From Acidobacteriota bacterium (GTDB taxonomy: Bacteria > Acidobacteriota > UBA6911), in the NCBI GenBank assembly GCA_012719355.1, contig JAAYAM010000216.1:1-32270 (forward strand): DNA of 32,270 nucleotides. The letters are read 5' to 3'. Under the pieces are notes generated by a model. It had not been told where the DNA came from. It did no database searches and saw only the letters and a program-made list of their open reading frames with translations. A program made the position numbers and the translations under genes. Below are positions 8,983-17,362 of this stretch, piece by piece. Every line of letters starts with the position of its first letter. Position 1 is the first letter of the stretch.

Positions 8983-10899
8983 ATGGCCCAGTCGAATTAC
9001 ACAATGCAGTATGGAATCAGCCTTCTTACCGACGACGATTTGTACCTTTTCAACGAGGGATCACACTTCCGCATATATGAAAAGATGGGCGCCCATCCGC
9101 TGACTGTCGGCGGCCACCAGGGCACCTACTTCTCTGTATGGGCACCCAACGCGGAGAGAGTCTCGCTGGTCGGGAATTTCAACCACTGGGATGGGATGAG
9201 CCACCTACTGCGGTCCCGCGGAGACTCGGGGATATGGGAAGGCTTCGTTACCGGCATCGGGAAGAACGAGAATTACAAATTTCATATTTCTACGAAATAC
9301 ATGGGATACGTCGTCGACAAGGCAGACCCGATTGCGTTTTTCAGCCAGAAACCTCCCGATACCGCATCGGTCGTTTGGGATTTGAATTACACCTGGCATG
9401 ATCAAACCTGGATGGAAGAGAGGCGGGCCCACAATTCCCTGCACGCTCCCATTTCGGTGTATGAGGTTCATTCAGGGTCGTGGAAGAGAGTCCCGGAGGA
9501 AGATAACCGGCCCCTCAACTACCGCGAACTGGCGCACAGCCTCGCCGAGTACGTGCTCAAAATGGGATTCACCCATGTCGAGCTCATGCCGATAATGGAG
9601 CATCCGTTCTTCGGATCCTGGGGATACCAGGTAACCGGATTCTTCGCGCCCACCAGCCGCTACGGAACTCCTCAGGACTTCATGTATTTCGTGGACTACC
9701 TCCATGGACACGGCATCGGAGTCATCCTGGACTGGGTGCCGTCGCACTTTCCCAATGACGAGCACGGGCTCACTTTCTTTGACGGAACGCATCTTTACGA
9801 GCACGCCGATCCGAGAGTCGGGATGCATCCCGACTGGAATACCTCCATTTTCAATTACGGACGCAACGAGGTCCGGAGTTTCCTGATCAGCAGCGGCCTG
9901 TTCTGGCTCGACAGATATCATATTGACGGACTGCGCATGGACGCGGTCGCCTCCATGCTTTACCTCGACTATTCGCGAAAGGAAGGCGAGTGGATCCCAA
10001 ACCGGTATGGCGGAAGAGAGAACCTGGACGCCGTCGATTTCATCCGGCGCTTCAACCAGGAAGCCTACACGGCATATCCGGACATCCAGGTAATCGCGGA
10101 AGAGTCAACCGCCTGGCCCATGGCTACCAAACCTCCGTACGTCGGCGGTCTCGGCTTCGGTTTCAAGTGGGATATGGGATGGATGCACGACACCCTGAAG
10201 TATTGCAGCCATGATCCCGTGCACCGCAAGTACCACCACAATGAGCTCACATTCCGTTCCCTGTATTCATTTTCTGAGAACTTCATCATGCCTCTCTCGC
10301 ACGATGAGGTCGTGCACGGAAAGGGATCGCTCCTGTCGAAAATGCCCGGCGACGACTGGCAGAAGTTCGCGGCCCTGCGCCTGCTGCTCGGATACATGTA
10401 CTCGCAACCCGGCAAAAAGCTTCTGTTCATGGGAGGCGAAATAGGTCAATGGCGCGAGTGGGATCACAACACCAGCCTGGACTGGAACCTTCTCAAGTAT
10501 GACCGTCACCAGGGATTGCAGAAGTGGGTTGAAGATATAAACAGGCTCTACAGAACCGAACCGGCGCTGCAGGTCGACATTGAACCTGCCGGGTTTGAAT
10601 GGGTCGACGGCGGCGACGCGGATAACAGTGTGATATCTTATTTGAGAAAGGGCCCCTCGGGTGAGACGATACTGGTCGTCTGCAACTTTACCCCTGTCCC
10701 GAGAGAGAATTATCTCGTCGGCGTCCCGGCCGGCGGGTACTGGAGAGAGATCCTGAACAGCGATGCAAAGGAGTACTGGGGCAGCGGCATCGGCAACTCC
10801 GGGGGGCTCCAGGCAAATCCGGTGGCGATGCATGGCAGGGATTTCTCGCTGGCCCTGACTCTCCCCCCGCTGGCGATCGATATTTTCAAGCTGGCGTAG
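8983..10899 (+). CDS. glgB: 1,4-alpha-glucan branching enzyme (GH13_9)
   Basis: The 638-residue protein introduces alpha-1,6 branches into alpha-1,4-glucan in the cytoplasm. An N-terminal CBM48 domain (~40-135; FSVWAPNAERVSLVGNFNHW) precedes the GH13 barrel. Catalytic residues are all present: D320 in DGLRMDAVAS, E373 in VIAEEST and D441 in LSHDEVVHG; a C-terminal beta domain follows. The frame also opens at TTG 8953, but ATG 8983 gives the usual short N terminus and has a purine-rich AAAGAGAA upstream, so it is preferred. It follows treS by 43 nt and precedes the GH57 gene by 59 nt. In this operon it branches the linear glucan made by GlgE. Confidence 0.96.
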   Translation: MAQSNYTMQYGISLLTDDDLYLFNEGSHFRIYEKMGAHPLTVGGHQGTYFSVWAPNAERVSLVGNFNHWDGMSHLLRSRGDSGIWEGFVTGIGKNENYKFHISTKYMGYVVDKADPIAFFSQKPPDTASVVWDLNYTWHDQTWMEERRAHNSLHAPISVYEVHSGSWKRVPEEDNRPLNYRELAHSLAEYVLKMGFTHVELMPIMEHPFFGSWGYQVTGFFAPTSRYGTPQDFMYFVDYLHGHGIGVILDWVPSHFPNDEHGLTFFDGTHLYEHADPRVGMHPDWNTSIFNYGRNEVRSFLISSGLFWLDRYHIDGLRMDAVASMLYLDYSRKEGEWIPNRYGGRENLDAVDFIRRFNQEAYTAYPDIQVIAEESTAWPMATKPPYVGGLGFGFKWDMGWMHDTLKYCSHDPVHRKYHHNELTFRSLYSFSENFIMPLSHDEVVHGKGSLLSKMPGDDWQKFAALRLLLGYMYSQPGKKLLFMGGEIGQWREWDHNTSLDWNLLKYDRHQGLQKWVEDINRLYRTEPALQVDIEPAGFEWVDGGDADNSVISYLRKGPSGETILVVCNFTPVPRENYLVGVPAGGYWREILNSDAKEYWGSGIGNSGGLQANPVAMHGRDFSLALTLPPLAIDIFKLA

Positions 10900-10909
10900 G
10901 GCTTTTTCC

Positions 10910-10928
10910 AAACCGGTGACGCCGGTTT
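10910..10928 (+). other. Hairpin in the glgB-GH57 spacer
   Basis: A perfect 7-bp stem, AAACCGG (10910-10916) with CCGGTTT (10922-10928), has a 5-nt loop. No T run follows and the operon continues, so it looks like an mRNA stability or processing element rather than a terminator (inference). Confidence 0.35.
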
Positions 10929-10958
10929 CCGGCCATTTCCTGGAGAAGAATTCGACCC

Positions 10959-13388
10959 ATGCCAAACTACATCTGCATTCACGGTCACTTTTATCAGCCG
11001 CCGCGTGAAAACCCGTGGCTTGAGACGATCGAGTACCAGGATTCATCCTATCCTTATCACGACTGGAATCAGCGCATTACCGCGGAGTGTTATCATCCCA
11101 ACGCCGTATCCAGGATTTTGGATGAAAAGGGGCGAATCGAAGAGATCACAAACAACTATTCGAAGATCAGTTTTGACTTCGGGCCCACTCTCATGTCATG
11201 GCTCGAGCACGAGGATCCCGAAACCTACGGCCTGATACTGGAAGCGGACCGGGAAAGCCGGGAACGCTACAGCGGGCATGGCTCAGCGATCGCACAGGGT
11301 TATAATCACGCCATACTTCCGCTCTGCAACAAACGCGACAAGATTACGCAGATCGGCTGGGGCATCAGGGACTTTCAGCATCGCTTCGGGAGAGATCCGG
11401 AAAGCCTCTGGCTGCCCGAGACGGCGGTGGATCTGGAAACGCTCGACATAATGGCACAGATGGGGCTCAGGTTTGCGATACTTGCGCCCCACCAGGCCCG
11501 CCGGGTGCGAAAGCGCGGAGAACGAAGCTGCCGCAATGTCGTTAATCAGAATATAGATCCAAGCATGGCGTATGAAATACACCTGCCGACAGGCCGCAGG
11601 CTGGCGCTGTTTTTCTACGACGGGCCGATTTCGCGCTCCGTCGGTTTTGAAAGACTTCTCAGTGACGGTGCGGCATTCGCCAACAGGCTCGTGGGAGCGT
11701 TTTCGGCTGAACGGAAGTGGCCCCAGATTGTGCATATCGCCACCGACGGAGAAACATACGGCCATCACCATCGCTTCGGAGACATGGCGCTGGCATATGC
11801 TCTCCATTCGATCGAAACAGGAAACCTGGCACGCCTTACGAACTATGGAGAGTACCTTGAAAAGCACCCCCCGACCCACCTGGTAGAAATCTGGGAAGAC
11901 AGCTCCTGGAGCTGCGCTCACGGCGTGGCACGCTGGAGAGAAAACTGCGGCTGCAACACCGGCGGCCATCCGGGCTGGAACCAGGAATGGCGTACACCGC
12001 TGCGACAGAGCCTCGACTGGCTGCGGGACCAGCTCGAAAGCCTTTATGACGACGAAGCCATGACTTATCTGAAAGATCCCTGGGCCGCCCGCAACGGCTA
12101 CATAGATGTCCTCCTCGACCGCTCTCCCGAGTCGGTCGACCGCTTTCTGGCTGCATACAGCACCCACCAGCTGAACAAGGACGAAAGGATCCGGGTCCTG
12201 AAGCTGCTCGAACTCCAGAGACACGCGATGCTCATGTACACCAGCTGCGGCTGGTTCTTCGACGATATCTCCGGGATCGAAACCGTCCAGACGCTGCAGT
12301 ACGCGGGCAGGGCTGTCCAGCTCGGAGAAGAGCTTTTTGGGAAAGACAGCATGGAGTCCACCTTCCTGGACATTCTCAAGAGTGCGCGGAGCAATGTGCC
12401 TGAACACGAAAACGGCTGCAAAATCTACGAGAAACTTGTCAAACCATCGATGGTCGACATGTCGAAAGCCGTTGGCCATTACGCCGTGAGCTCTCTCTTT
12501 CAGGAATACCCCGAGAGGTCGAAGATCTACTCTTTCTTTGTCGATCGCCAGTGCTCGAAAACGTTCACCGCCGGCAAATCCAGACTGCTGCTGGGCCGCT
12601 GCCGAATCTCCTCCAAGATTACTGAGGAATCTTCAGAGGTTGAATACGGAGTCGTCTACCTCGGAGATCACAACATCAGCGGAGGCGTGCGTCCCTACCG
12701 GCATGACCCGTCGGAGGCCGGCATGGTCGCCGACCTTGCAGATGCGTTTGAAAGGGCCGATCTGCCGGGAGTCTTCAGACTGATAGACAAGTATTTCGGC
12801 AAGTCCCTCTTCTCGCTGCGATCCCTGTTCAAAGACGAACAGCGGCGGGTGCTCGAGATCATCCTCAAGGCGACAAATGCAGACCTGGAGGAACTCAACC
12901 GCCAGTCATTCGAACGAACCGCACCGCTCATGAAATTTCTTATGTACCTGGGACTGCAACTTCCTCCCCTGTTCAAGGGAATCGCAAACGCTGTCATAAA
13001 CTCACAGCTGCGGCGCGCCTTTGATACAACCGAACTGAATGAGGAGCTGATTTCGGAACTGCTGGAATCAGCCAGATTCTGGCATATCGATCTCGATAGC
13101 GAAGGCCTGGCCTTCACGCTCCGGACCAGCATTGAGAAGATCGCGAGAGAGGCTCATGATCGGCCTGGAGATCTGCCGCTGTTGAGAAGACTGATCGGTG
13201 CGATCCGGCTCACATCAAAACTCCCGTTTGTCATAAACTTTTACCGCACCCAGAACAGCTACTACGATGTTTACATCCACAGCTACCCTAAGTTGAAATC
13301 GGCAGCAGAACAGGGAGAGGAGGCGGCCGATGCATGGGTCAATGAATTCAGGCAGCTGGGAGAGCTGCTTTCGATCAGAGTTGAGTGA
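10959..13388 (+). CDS. GH57 family glycoside hydrolase with DUF3536-type C terminus
   Basis: An 809-residue protein of the GH57 (alpha-amylase/alpha-mannosidase) superfamily. The N-terminal catalytic domain opens with HGHFYQPPRENPW (motif 1), has SLWLPETAVD with candidate nucleophile E154 (motif 3) and HIATDGETYGHHH with candidate acid/base D263 (motif 4). The larger C-terminal part (~330-809) resembles DUF3536 proteins. GGAGAAG lies ahead of ATG 10959. No signal peptide is visible, so it should be cytoplasmic. It sits between glgB and glgE, with only 4 nt to glgE, so it is surely co-transcribed with the GlgE pathway. Substrate and reaction are unknown: a 4-alpha-glucanotransferase, an amylase trimming the glucan, or a second branching-type enzyme are possible. 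Family assignment is firm, function is not. Confidence 0.88.
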   Translation: MPNYICIHGHFYQPPRENPWLETIEYQDSSYPYHDWNQRITAECYHPNAVSRILDEKGRIEEITNNYSKISFDFGPTLMSWLEHEDPETYGLILEADRESRERYSGHGSAIAQGYNHAILPLCNKRDKITQIGWGIRDFQHRFGRDPESLWLPETAVDLETLDIMAQMGLRFAILAPHQARRVRKRGERSCRNVVNQNIDPSMAYEIHLPTGRRLALFFYDGPISRSVGFERLLSDGAAFANRLVGAFSAERKWPQIVHIATDGETYGHHHRFGDMALAYALHSIETGNLARLTNYGEYLEKHPPTHLVEIWEDSSWSCAHGVARWRENCGCNTGGHPGWNQEWRTPLRQSLDWLRDQLESLYDDEAMTYLKDPWAARNGYIDVLLDRSPESVDRFLAAYSTHQLNKDERIRVLKLLELQRHAMLMYTSCGWFFDDISGIETVQTLQYAGRAVQLGEELFGKDSMESTFLDILKSARSNVPEHENGCKIYEKLVKPSMVDMSKAVGHYAVSSLFQEYPERSKIYSFFVDRQCSKTFTAGKSRLLLGRCRISSKITEESSEVEYGVVYLGDHNISGGVRPYRHDPSEAGMVADLADAFERADLPGVFRLIDKYFGKSLFSLRSLFKDEQRRVLEIILKATNADLEELNRQSFERTAPLMKFLMYLGLQLPPLFKGIANAVINSQLRRAFDTTELNEELISELLESARFWHIDLDSEGLAFTLRTSIEKIAREAHDRPGDLPLLRRLIGAIRLTSKLPFVINFYRTQNSYYDVYIHSYPKLKSAAEQGEEAADAWVNEFRQLGELLSIRVE

Positions 13389-13392
13389 TTCG

Positions 13393-15405
13393 ATGGATTC
13401 GGAAAACCGCACTATCATCAACAGTCATCCGCCGAGGCCCGTCATAGAAAATGTCGAGCCGGAGATCGAGGCCGGACGGTTTCCCGCAAAGAGAATTCTT
13501 AACGACAAGGTGAATGTCCGTGCCGATATCCACGCCGACGCGCACGACCTTCTTGCGGCCGCCGTGCTCTACCGGAAAGCAGGAGAGGAAGAGTGGAGTG
13601 AATCTCCTATGACTCTCCTCGTCAACGACCGCTGGGAGGGGTCATTCGTCGTCTCACAGCTTGGATTGTATGAATTCACTATCGAGGCGTGGATCGACCG
13701 GTTCGCCTCATGGAAGAGCCGCCTGCTGAAGAAAGTAGCTGCAGGACAGGAGGTTTCTCAAGACCTGCTGATCGGAGCTGAGCTGATCCGGCATGCAGCC
13801 GACAGAGCTTCCAGGGAAGACTCGCTATTGCTGCAAAACTGGGCCGAGTCTCTGAGCGATCCCAGGCTCAACCTTCCAACGAAAACCGATCTTGTCTCAA
13901 ATAGCATGTTTGATTTGCTGATGGGCCGCTATCCGGACCGGAGCGCCTCGGCAAGCTATGACAGGATTCTCACAATCACGGTCGACCCGGAGATAGCCAG
14001 ATTCAGTTCATGGTACGAGATGTTTCCGCGTTCGGCTTCCGCAGAACCGGGGAAGCATGGCACATTCAGGGACTGCCGGAAAAGGCTGCCGTATATCGCA
14101 GGGATGGGATTCAACGTGCTTTACCTTCCTCCGATTCACCCCATAGGCCGTACCCATCGAAAAGGGAGGAACAACACCCTCCAACCCGACCCGGATGCAC
14201 CGGGCAGCCCCTGGGCGATAGGATCAGACGAAGGAGGACATACCGCCATCCATCCTCAGCTCGGCTCCATGGATGACTTCCGGGATCTCATCCGTAAGGC
14301 ACGCGAAACGGGCATCGAGGTTGCTCTCGACCTGGCTTTCCAGTGTTCTCCCGATCATCCCTGGATCAAAGAACACCCCGGGTGGTTCCGGCGCCGGCCG
14401 GACGGGTCGATCCAGCATGCCGAAAACCCGCCCAAGATTTATGAGGACATAGTCCCGCTCGACTTTGAAACAGACGACTGGAAGGCTCTCTACAAGGAAC
14501 TGTTCGGCGTGGTTATGCTCTGGATTGCACAGGGGGTGCGGGTTTTCCGCGTCGACAACCCGCACACCAAGCCCTACAGCTTCTGGGAATGGCTGATACG
14601 CGAAGTCAAGCAGGCTCACCCCGAAGTGATCTTCCTGTCGGAAGCATTCACCCGTCCCAAAGTTATGTATCGTCTGGCCAAGATCGGGTTCAGCCAGTCG
14701 TATACCTATTTCACGTGGCGCCATACGTCTCACGAACTGCGCACATACCTTACCGAACTGACCCGGCCCCCTCTGGCCGAATATTTCCGGCCGAACCTGT
14801 GGCCCAATACCCCCGACATCCTCCCTGTTCACCTGCAGTTTGGAGGACGCCCCGCATTTCAGATGCGCCTCATCCTGGCGGCCACCCTCGGATCAAATTA
14901 CGGGATCTACGGCCCGGCATTCGAACTGTGCGAGAACACGCCGATTGCTGTCGGTAAAGAGGAGTACCTTGATTCAGAAAAATATGAGATTCGTCACTGG
15001 AACCTGCAGCAGTCGGGGGCGCTCTCGCCTATCATCACCCGCATAAACACCATCCGCAGGGAGAATCCCGCGCTTCAAAGCGACAGGAACCTGCGTTTCC
15101 ACGAGGTCAGCAACGACCAGCTTCTTGCATACAGCAAACATACGGATGATCTGTCCAACATCATACTCACCGTCGTCAACCTGGATGCAGATAATGTCCA
15201 GTCGGGATTCATCAAACTTCCTATGGAAGAATTGAACATTACGACATCCAGGCCTTTCCAGGTTCACGACCTGCTCAGCGCAAGACGCTACCTCTGGAGC
15301 GGGACCAGCCACTATGTGGAAATCAATCCGCACAGCATGCCGGCTCACGTTTTCCGGCTCCGTCGTTACGTGCGCAGCGAGAAGGATTTCGACTATTATC
15401 TCTGA
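13393..15405 (+). CDS. glgE: Alpha-1,4-glucan:maltose-1-phosphate maltosyltransferase (GH13_3)
   Basis: GlgE transfers maltosyl units from alpha-maltose-1-phosphate to the non-reducing end of alpha-1,4-glucan. The 670-residue protein has the N-terminal GlgE domain (~1-195; starts PRPVIENVEPEIEAGRFPAK), then a GH13 barrel (from ~204, FSSWYEMFPRS) with LPPIHPIGRTHRKG. The nucleophile is D388 in FRVDNPHTKP and the acid/base is E417 in FLSEAFTRPK; both motifs are GlgE-specific. Length is close to characterised actinobacterial enzymes. The frame also opens at ATG 13330 inside the GH57 gene, but ATG 13393, 4 nt after the GH57 stop, fits the family N terminus and is preferred; GAGTGA at the gene junction is a modest ribosome site. 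glgM follows after 23 nt. Confidence 0.96.
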   Translation: MDSENRTIINSHPPRPVIENVEPEIEAGRFPAKRILNDKVNVRADIHADAHDLLAAAVLYRKAGEEEWSESPMTLLVNDRWEGSFVVSQLGLYEFTIEAWIDRFASWKSRLLKKVAAGQEVSQDLLIGAELIRHAADRASREDSLLLQNWAESLSDPRLNLPTKTDLVSNSMFDLLMGRYPDRSASASYDRILTITVDPEIARFSSWYEMFPRSASAEPGKHGTFRDCRKRLPYIAGMGFNVLYLPPIHPIGRTHRKGRNNTLQPDPDAPGSPWAIGSDEGGHTAIHPQLGSMDDFRDLIRKARETGIEVALDLAFQCSPDHPWIKEHPGWFRRRPDGSIQHAENPPKIYEDIVPLDFETDDWKALYKELFGVVMLWIAQGVRVFRVDNPHTKPYSFWEWLIREVKQAHPEVIFLSEAFTRPKVMYRLAKIGFSQSYTYFTWRHTSHELRTYLTELTRPPLAEYFRPNLWPNTPDILPVHLQFGGRPAFQMRLILAATLGSNYGIYGPAFELCENTPIAVGKEEYLDSEKYEIRHWNLQQSGALSPIITRINTIRRENPALQSDRNLRFHEVSNDQLLAYSKHTDDLSNIILTVVNLDADNVQSGFIKLPMEELNITTSRPFQVHDLLSARRYLWSGTSHYVEINPHSMPAHVFRLRRYVRSEKDFDYYL

Positions 15406-15428
15406 GAAAGCCGGGGTGACAGCGAGCG

Positions 15429-16619
15429 ATGAAGATCCTGATTCTGACCAATGAATACCCGCCGAACGTTTACGGCGGAGCAGGTGTCCATGTTGAGTAT
15501 CTCGTGCGCGAACTGGCCCGGGCGGATGCGTCTTCCAGCATTCAGGTGCTCTGTTTCGGAGACCAGGAGATGGACGGATCGAATCTGCGGGTCCGCGGAG
15601 TTGACCGGATAATGCAGTCGCCGGACACAGAACTGCGCTATCCCGAGCTGCAGAATACCCTGGTCAGGCAACTCTCGATGATCGGCTGCGCCGACGCGGC
15701 CGACATAATCCATTGCCACACGTGGTATACACACCTTGCCGGCTGCCTGCTCAAGCAGCTGCTCGGCGGACGGCTCGTCCTCACCACCCATTCCCTGGAG
15801 CCGCACCGTCCCTGGAAAGCCGAACAGCTTGGACCGGCTTACAACGCCAGTTCGTGGATGGAAGAAACCGCATACCGTAATTGCGACGGAGTCATTGCTG
15901 TCTCGAAATCGATGAAAGAGGACGTACGGCGGCTTTACAAAGTGCAGGAAGAGAGGATCGGAATAATTCATAATGGCATCGACGCGACAGAATACCGTCC
16001 CCGGACTGAACCGGAGGTCCTGCCTCGCTACGGCATCAATCCACAGAAGCCCTACATACTCTTTGTGGGACGCATGACCCGGCAAAAAGGGATACTCCAC
16101 CTGATCAATTCGGTGCCGTACTGTTCTGCGGATGTGCAGATGGTGCTGTGCGCGGGAGCGGCCGACACCAAAGAGATGGAAGCCGAGATATTCAGCAGGG
16201 TGGAGGAGGTCCGGCGAGAAAGCCGCAAAGAAATCGTCTGGGTTCCGCAAATCGTGCCGAAACCGGACATATTCGCCCTGTACAGTCTGGCCGAACTCTT
16301 CGTCTGCCCGTCGGTCTACGAGCCTTTCGGCATCATCAATCTCGAGTCGATGGCATGCGGCACTCCGGTCGTCGCGTCAAAGGTCGGCGGGATACCGGAA
16401 ATCGTAGTTGATGGGGAAACCGGCCTGCTCGTCCCCTTCGATCCTGAAAACACGGACAGGTTTTCGCGCGACCTGGCTTCCGCCATCGATTCCCTGCTGG
16501 CTTCACCGGAAAGGCTGGCAGCAATGGGAAGGAAATCGCGGGAGCGTGTCAAACGGTACTTCAGCTGGCAGAGTATTGCGCGCCAGACATGGGAATTCTA
16601 CCGGCGCCTGGCGTCATGA
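15429..16619 (+). CDS. glgM: Glycogen synthase of the Corynebacterium type / maltose-1-phosphate synthase (GT4)
   Basis: A 396-residue GT4 glycosyltransferase. It opens MKILILTNEYPPNVYGGAGV, typical of this family rather than GT5 GlgA, has the donor-site FVGRMTRQKG and the E-x7-E motif (E298 in YEPFGI, E306 in NLES) followed by MACGTPVVAS. Characterised actinobacterial relatives make alpha-maltose-1-phosphate from ADP-glucose and glucose-1-phosphate, feeding GlgE; older annotations call them glycogen synthase (glgA). Position directly behind glgE supports the GlgM role. No ADP-glucose pyrophosphorylase gene (glgC) is in the window. It is the last gene of the operon and converges on a small gene whose stop is 4 nt away, with no clear terminator between them. 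Confidence 0.92.
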   Translation: MKILILTNEYPPNVYGGAGVHVEYLVRELARADASSSIQVLCFGDQEMDGSNLRVRGVDRIMQSPDTELRYPELQNTLVRQLSMIGCADAADIIHCHTWYTHLAGCLLKQLLGGRLVLTTHSLEPHRPWKAEQLGPAYNASSWMEETAYRNCDGVIAVSKSMKEDVRRLYKVQEERIGIIHNGIDATEYRPRTEPEVLPRYGINPQKPYILFVGRMTRQKGILHLINSVPYCSADVQMVLCAGAADTKEMEAEIFSRVEEVRRESRKEIVWVPQIVPKPDIFALYSLAELFVCPSVYEPFGIINLESMACGTPVVASKVGGIPEIVVDGETGLLVPFDPENTDRFSRDLASAIDSLLASPERLAAMGRKSRERVKRYFSWQSIARQTWEFYRRLAS

Positions 16620-16623
16620 TCAG

Positions 16624-16875
16624 CTATTCCGGAGAACCGGGCCTGCGGCTGAAGAACGCCGCGACCGCGACCAGGGTCCAGGTCGCCTCAAGGACCACGA
16701 ACGGCAGGAAGCCGATAAGGTAGCTTGCCCAGCAGGCAAGGGCACCTCCGACGGCGTTCAATCCCTGGTAGATGCGGGATTGCCTTCCCAGTTTCCCTGT
16801 GAGATTCAGAAAGAACCCGCCCAGCAGCAGAGCTACTCCGGCGGTTCCCATCCATTGAGCAGCCAGGTTTGACAT
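16624..16875 (-). CDS. Small CBU_0592-type membrane protein
   Basis: An 83-residue protein with three hydrophobic segments (about residues 6-24, 35-55, 57-74). Its pattern MGTAGVALLLGGFFLN.TGKL, then YQGLNAVGGALA and a final PFVVLEATWTLVAVAAFF, matches the CBU_0592 family of small inner-membrane proteins, whose function is unknown. ATG 16875 is chosen because GAGG stands 8 nt before it; the frame extends upstream to 16926, but that stretch is hydrophilic and overlaps the terminator of the preceding gene. It lies downstream of the rhodanese gene but behind that gene's terminator, so it probably has its own transcription. It converges on glgM with a 4-nt gap. Confidence 0.75.
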   Translation of the reverse strand: MSNLAAQWMGTAGVALLLGGFFLNLTGKLGRQSRIYQGLNAVGGALACWASYLIGFLPFVVLEATWTLVAVAAFFSRRPGSPE

Positions 16876-16910
16876 GTGAGCGTCCTCGGAACTACGGCCC
16901 TTTTGCCGCT

Positions 16911-16942
16911 GAGAAAAGGGGCGCAAGACCTTCTCGCGCCCC
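16911..16942 (-). terminator. Rho-independent terminator of the rhodanese gene
   Basis: Read on the minus strand, GGGGCGCGAGA (16942-16932) pairs with TCTTGCGCCCC (16928-16918) around a 3-nt loop: 11 pairs including one G-U. TTTTCTC (16917-16911) follows directly. On the plus strand the G-U becomes an A-C mismatch and no T run follows, so it works in the minus direction. It lies 58 nt past the rhodanese stop codon. Confidence 0.8.
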
Positions 16943-17000
16943 GACGCCCACCATTTTCAATCGTTTGGCAAGAATCCGCAAGCTCTCAGGAGCTTCTCAT

Positions 17001-17351
17001 TCATTTCTTTTCGGTGGGATAGCCTGCCTCCAGCCACGTATCCATACCCCCAAGAAGGGGATGGACATCATTGAATCCGAACGTTGCAAGTTCTTCCGCC
17101 ACACGGGCGCTTGATCCTTCGTTCGGTCAAGTGCAGTACGTCACAATGGTGTGACCCCGCTTCAGGCCGCCCACGTGTGACCGGACATCATCGGCGGGAA
17201 TCCGGACAGCTCCAGGGAGCCTTACGTCGGATTCAGACCACGCCTTGGGGTTACGGGAATCGACAAACAGGATCGACTCTCCCCGCTCGAAACGCCCATA
17301 GGCATCATCCACCGTAATCCTCGTTGGTTCATGAGGTACCGGTTGTCTCAT
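17001..17351 (-). CDS. Rhodanese-like sulfurtransferase, candidate selenoprotein (in-frame UGA at codon 75)
   Basis: A single-domain rhodanese of 116 residues if the TGA at 17127-17129 is decoded. Start ATG 17351 is 11 nt behind AAGGAG. Before the TGA: FVDSRNPKAWSESDVRLPGA and GHTIVTYCT, i.e. the active-site strand with catalytic Cys73. After it, in the same frame, PNEGSSARVAEELATFGF and then LLGGMDTWLEAGYPTEKK, a normal rhodanese C terminus, with stop TGA at 17001-17003. In the many homologues with a CxCPNE-type loop the interrupted position is a second Cys, so TGA replaces TGC and would give a Cys-Thr-Sec motif. There is no other lesion, and ribosome site, terminator and downstream hairpin are intact. 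Selenocysteine insertion is an inference; a recent nonsense mutation leaving a 74-residue stump is the alternative. No sel genes are in the window. Likely role: cytoplasmic sulfur or selenium transfer, or thiol redox chemistry. Confidence 0.8.
17077..17126 (-). promoter_or_regulatory. Putative bacterial SECIS element
   Basis: Directly after the UGA the minus-strand RNA can fold into a nested hairpin. The outer stem is CCGAAC (17126-17121) with GUUCGG (17082-17077). The middle stem is CAAG (17113-17110) with CUUG (17090-17087). The upper stem is CGCC (17109-17106) with GGCG (17100-17097). The apical loop is CGUGU (17105-17101). The loop begins 21 nt after the UGA, the upper stem has 4 bp and G is the second loop base. 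This meets the bacterial SECIS consensus as I recall it (16-37 nt spacing, upper stem of at least 4 bp, G in the first two loop bases). The pairing was read by eye, not folded by program. Confidence 0.55.
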
Positions 17352-17362
17352 TTGTCTGTGTA

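Noticed and set aside
10910-10928. Hairpin after glgB as a terminator
   Set aside because: No T run follows and the operon clearly continues with closely spaced genes.
13330-13392. glgE start at ATG 13330
   Set aside because: It would overlap the GH57 gene by 59 nt with an atypical N terminus; ATG 13393 fits the family.
11283-16250. Antisense open frames at 11283-12479, 14224-14832 and 15396-16250
   Set aside because: They lie opposite the GH57, glgE and glgM genes, whose catalytic motifs are all on the plus strand.
17127-17351. Reading the rhodanese as a 74-residue protein or a simple pseudogene
   Set aside because: The domain continues in frame to a canonical C terminus, the stop falls on a typical Cys position, and ribosome site, terminator and hairpin are intact. 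Kept only as the alternative explanation.
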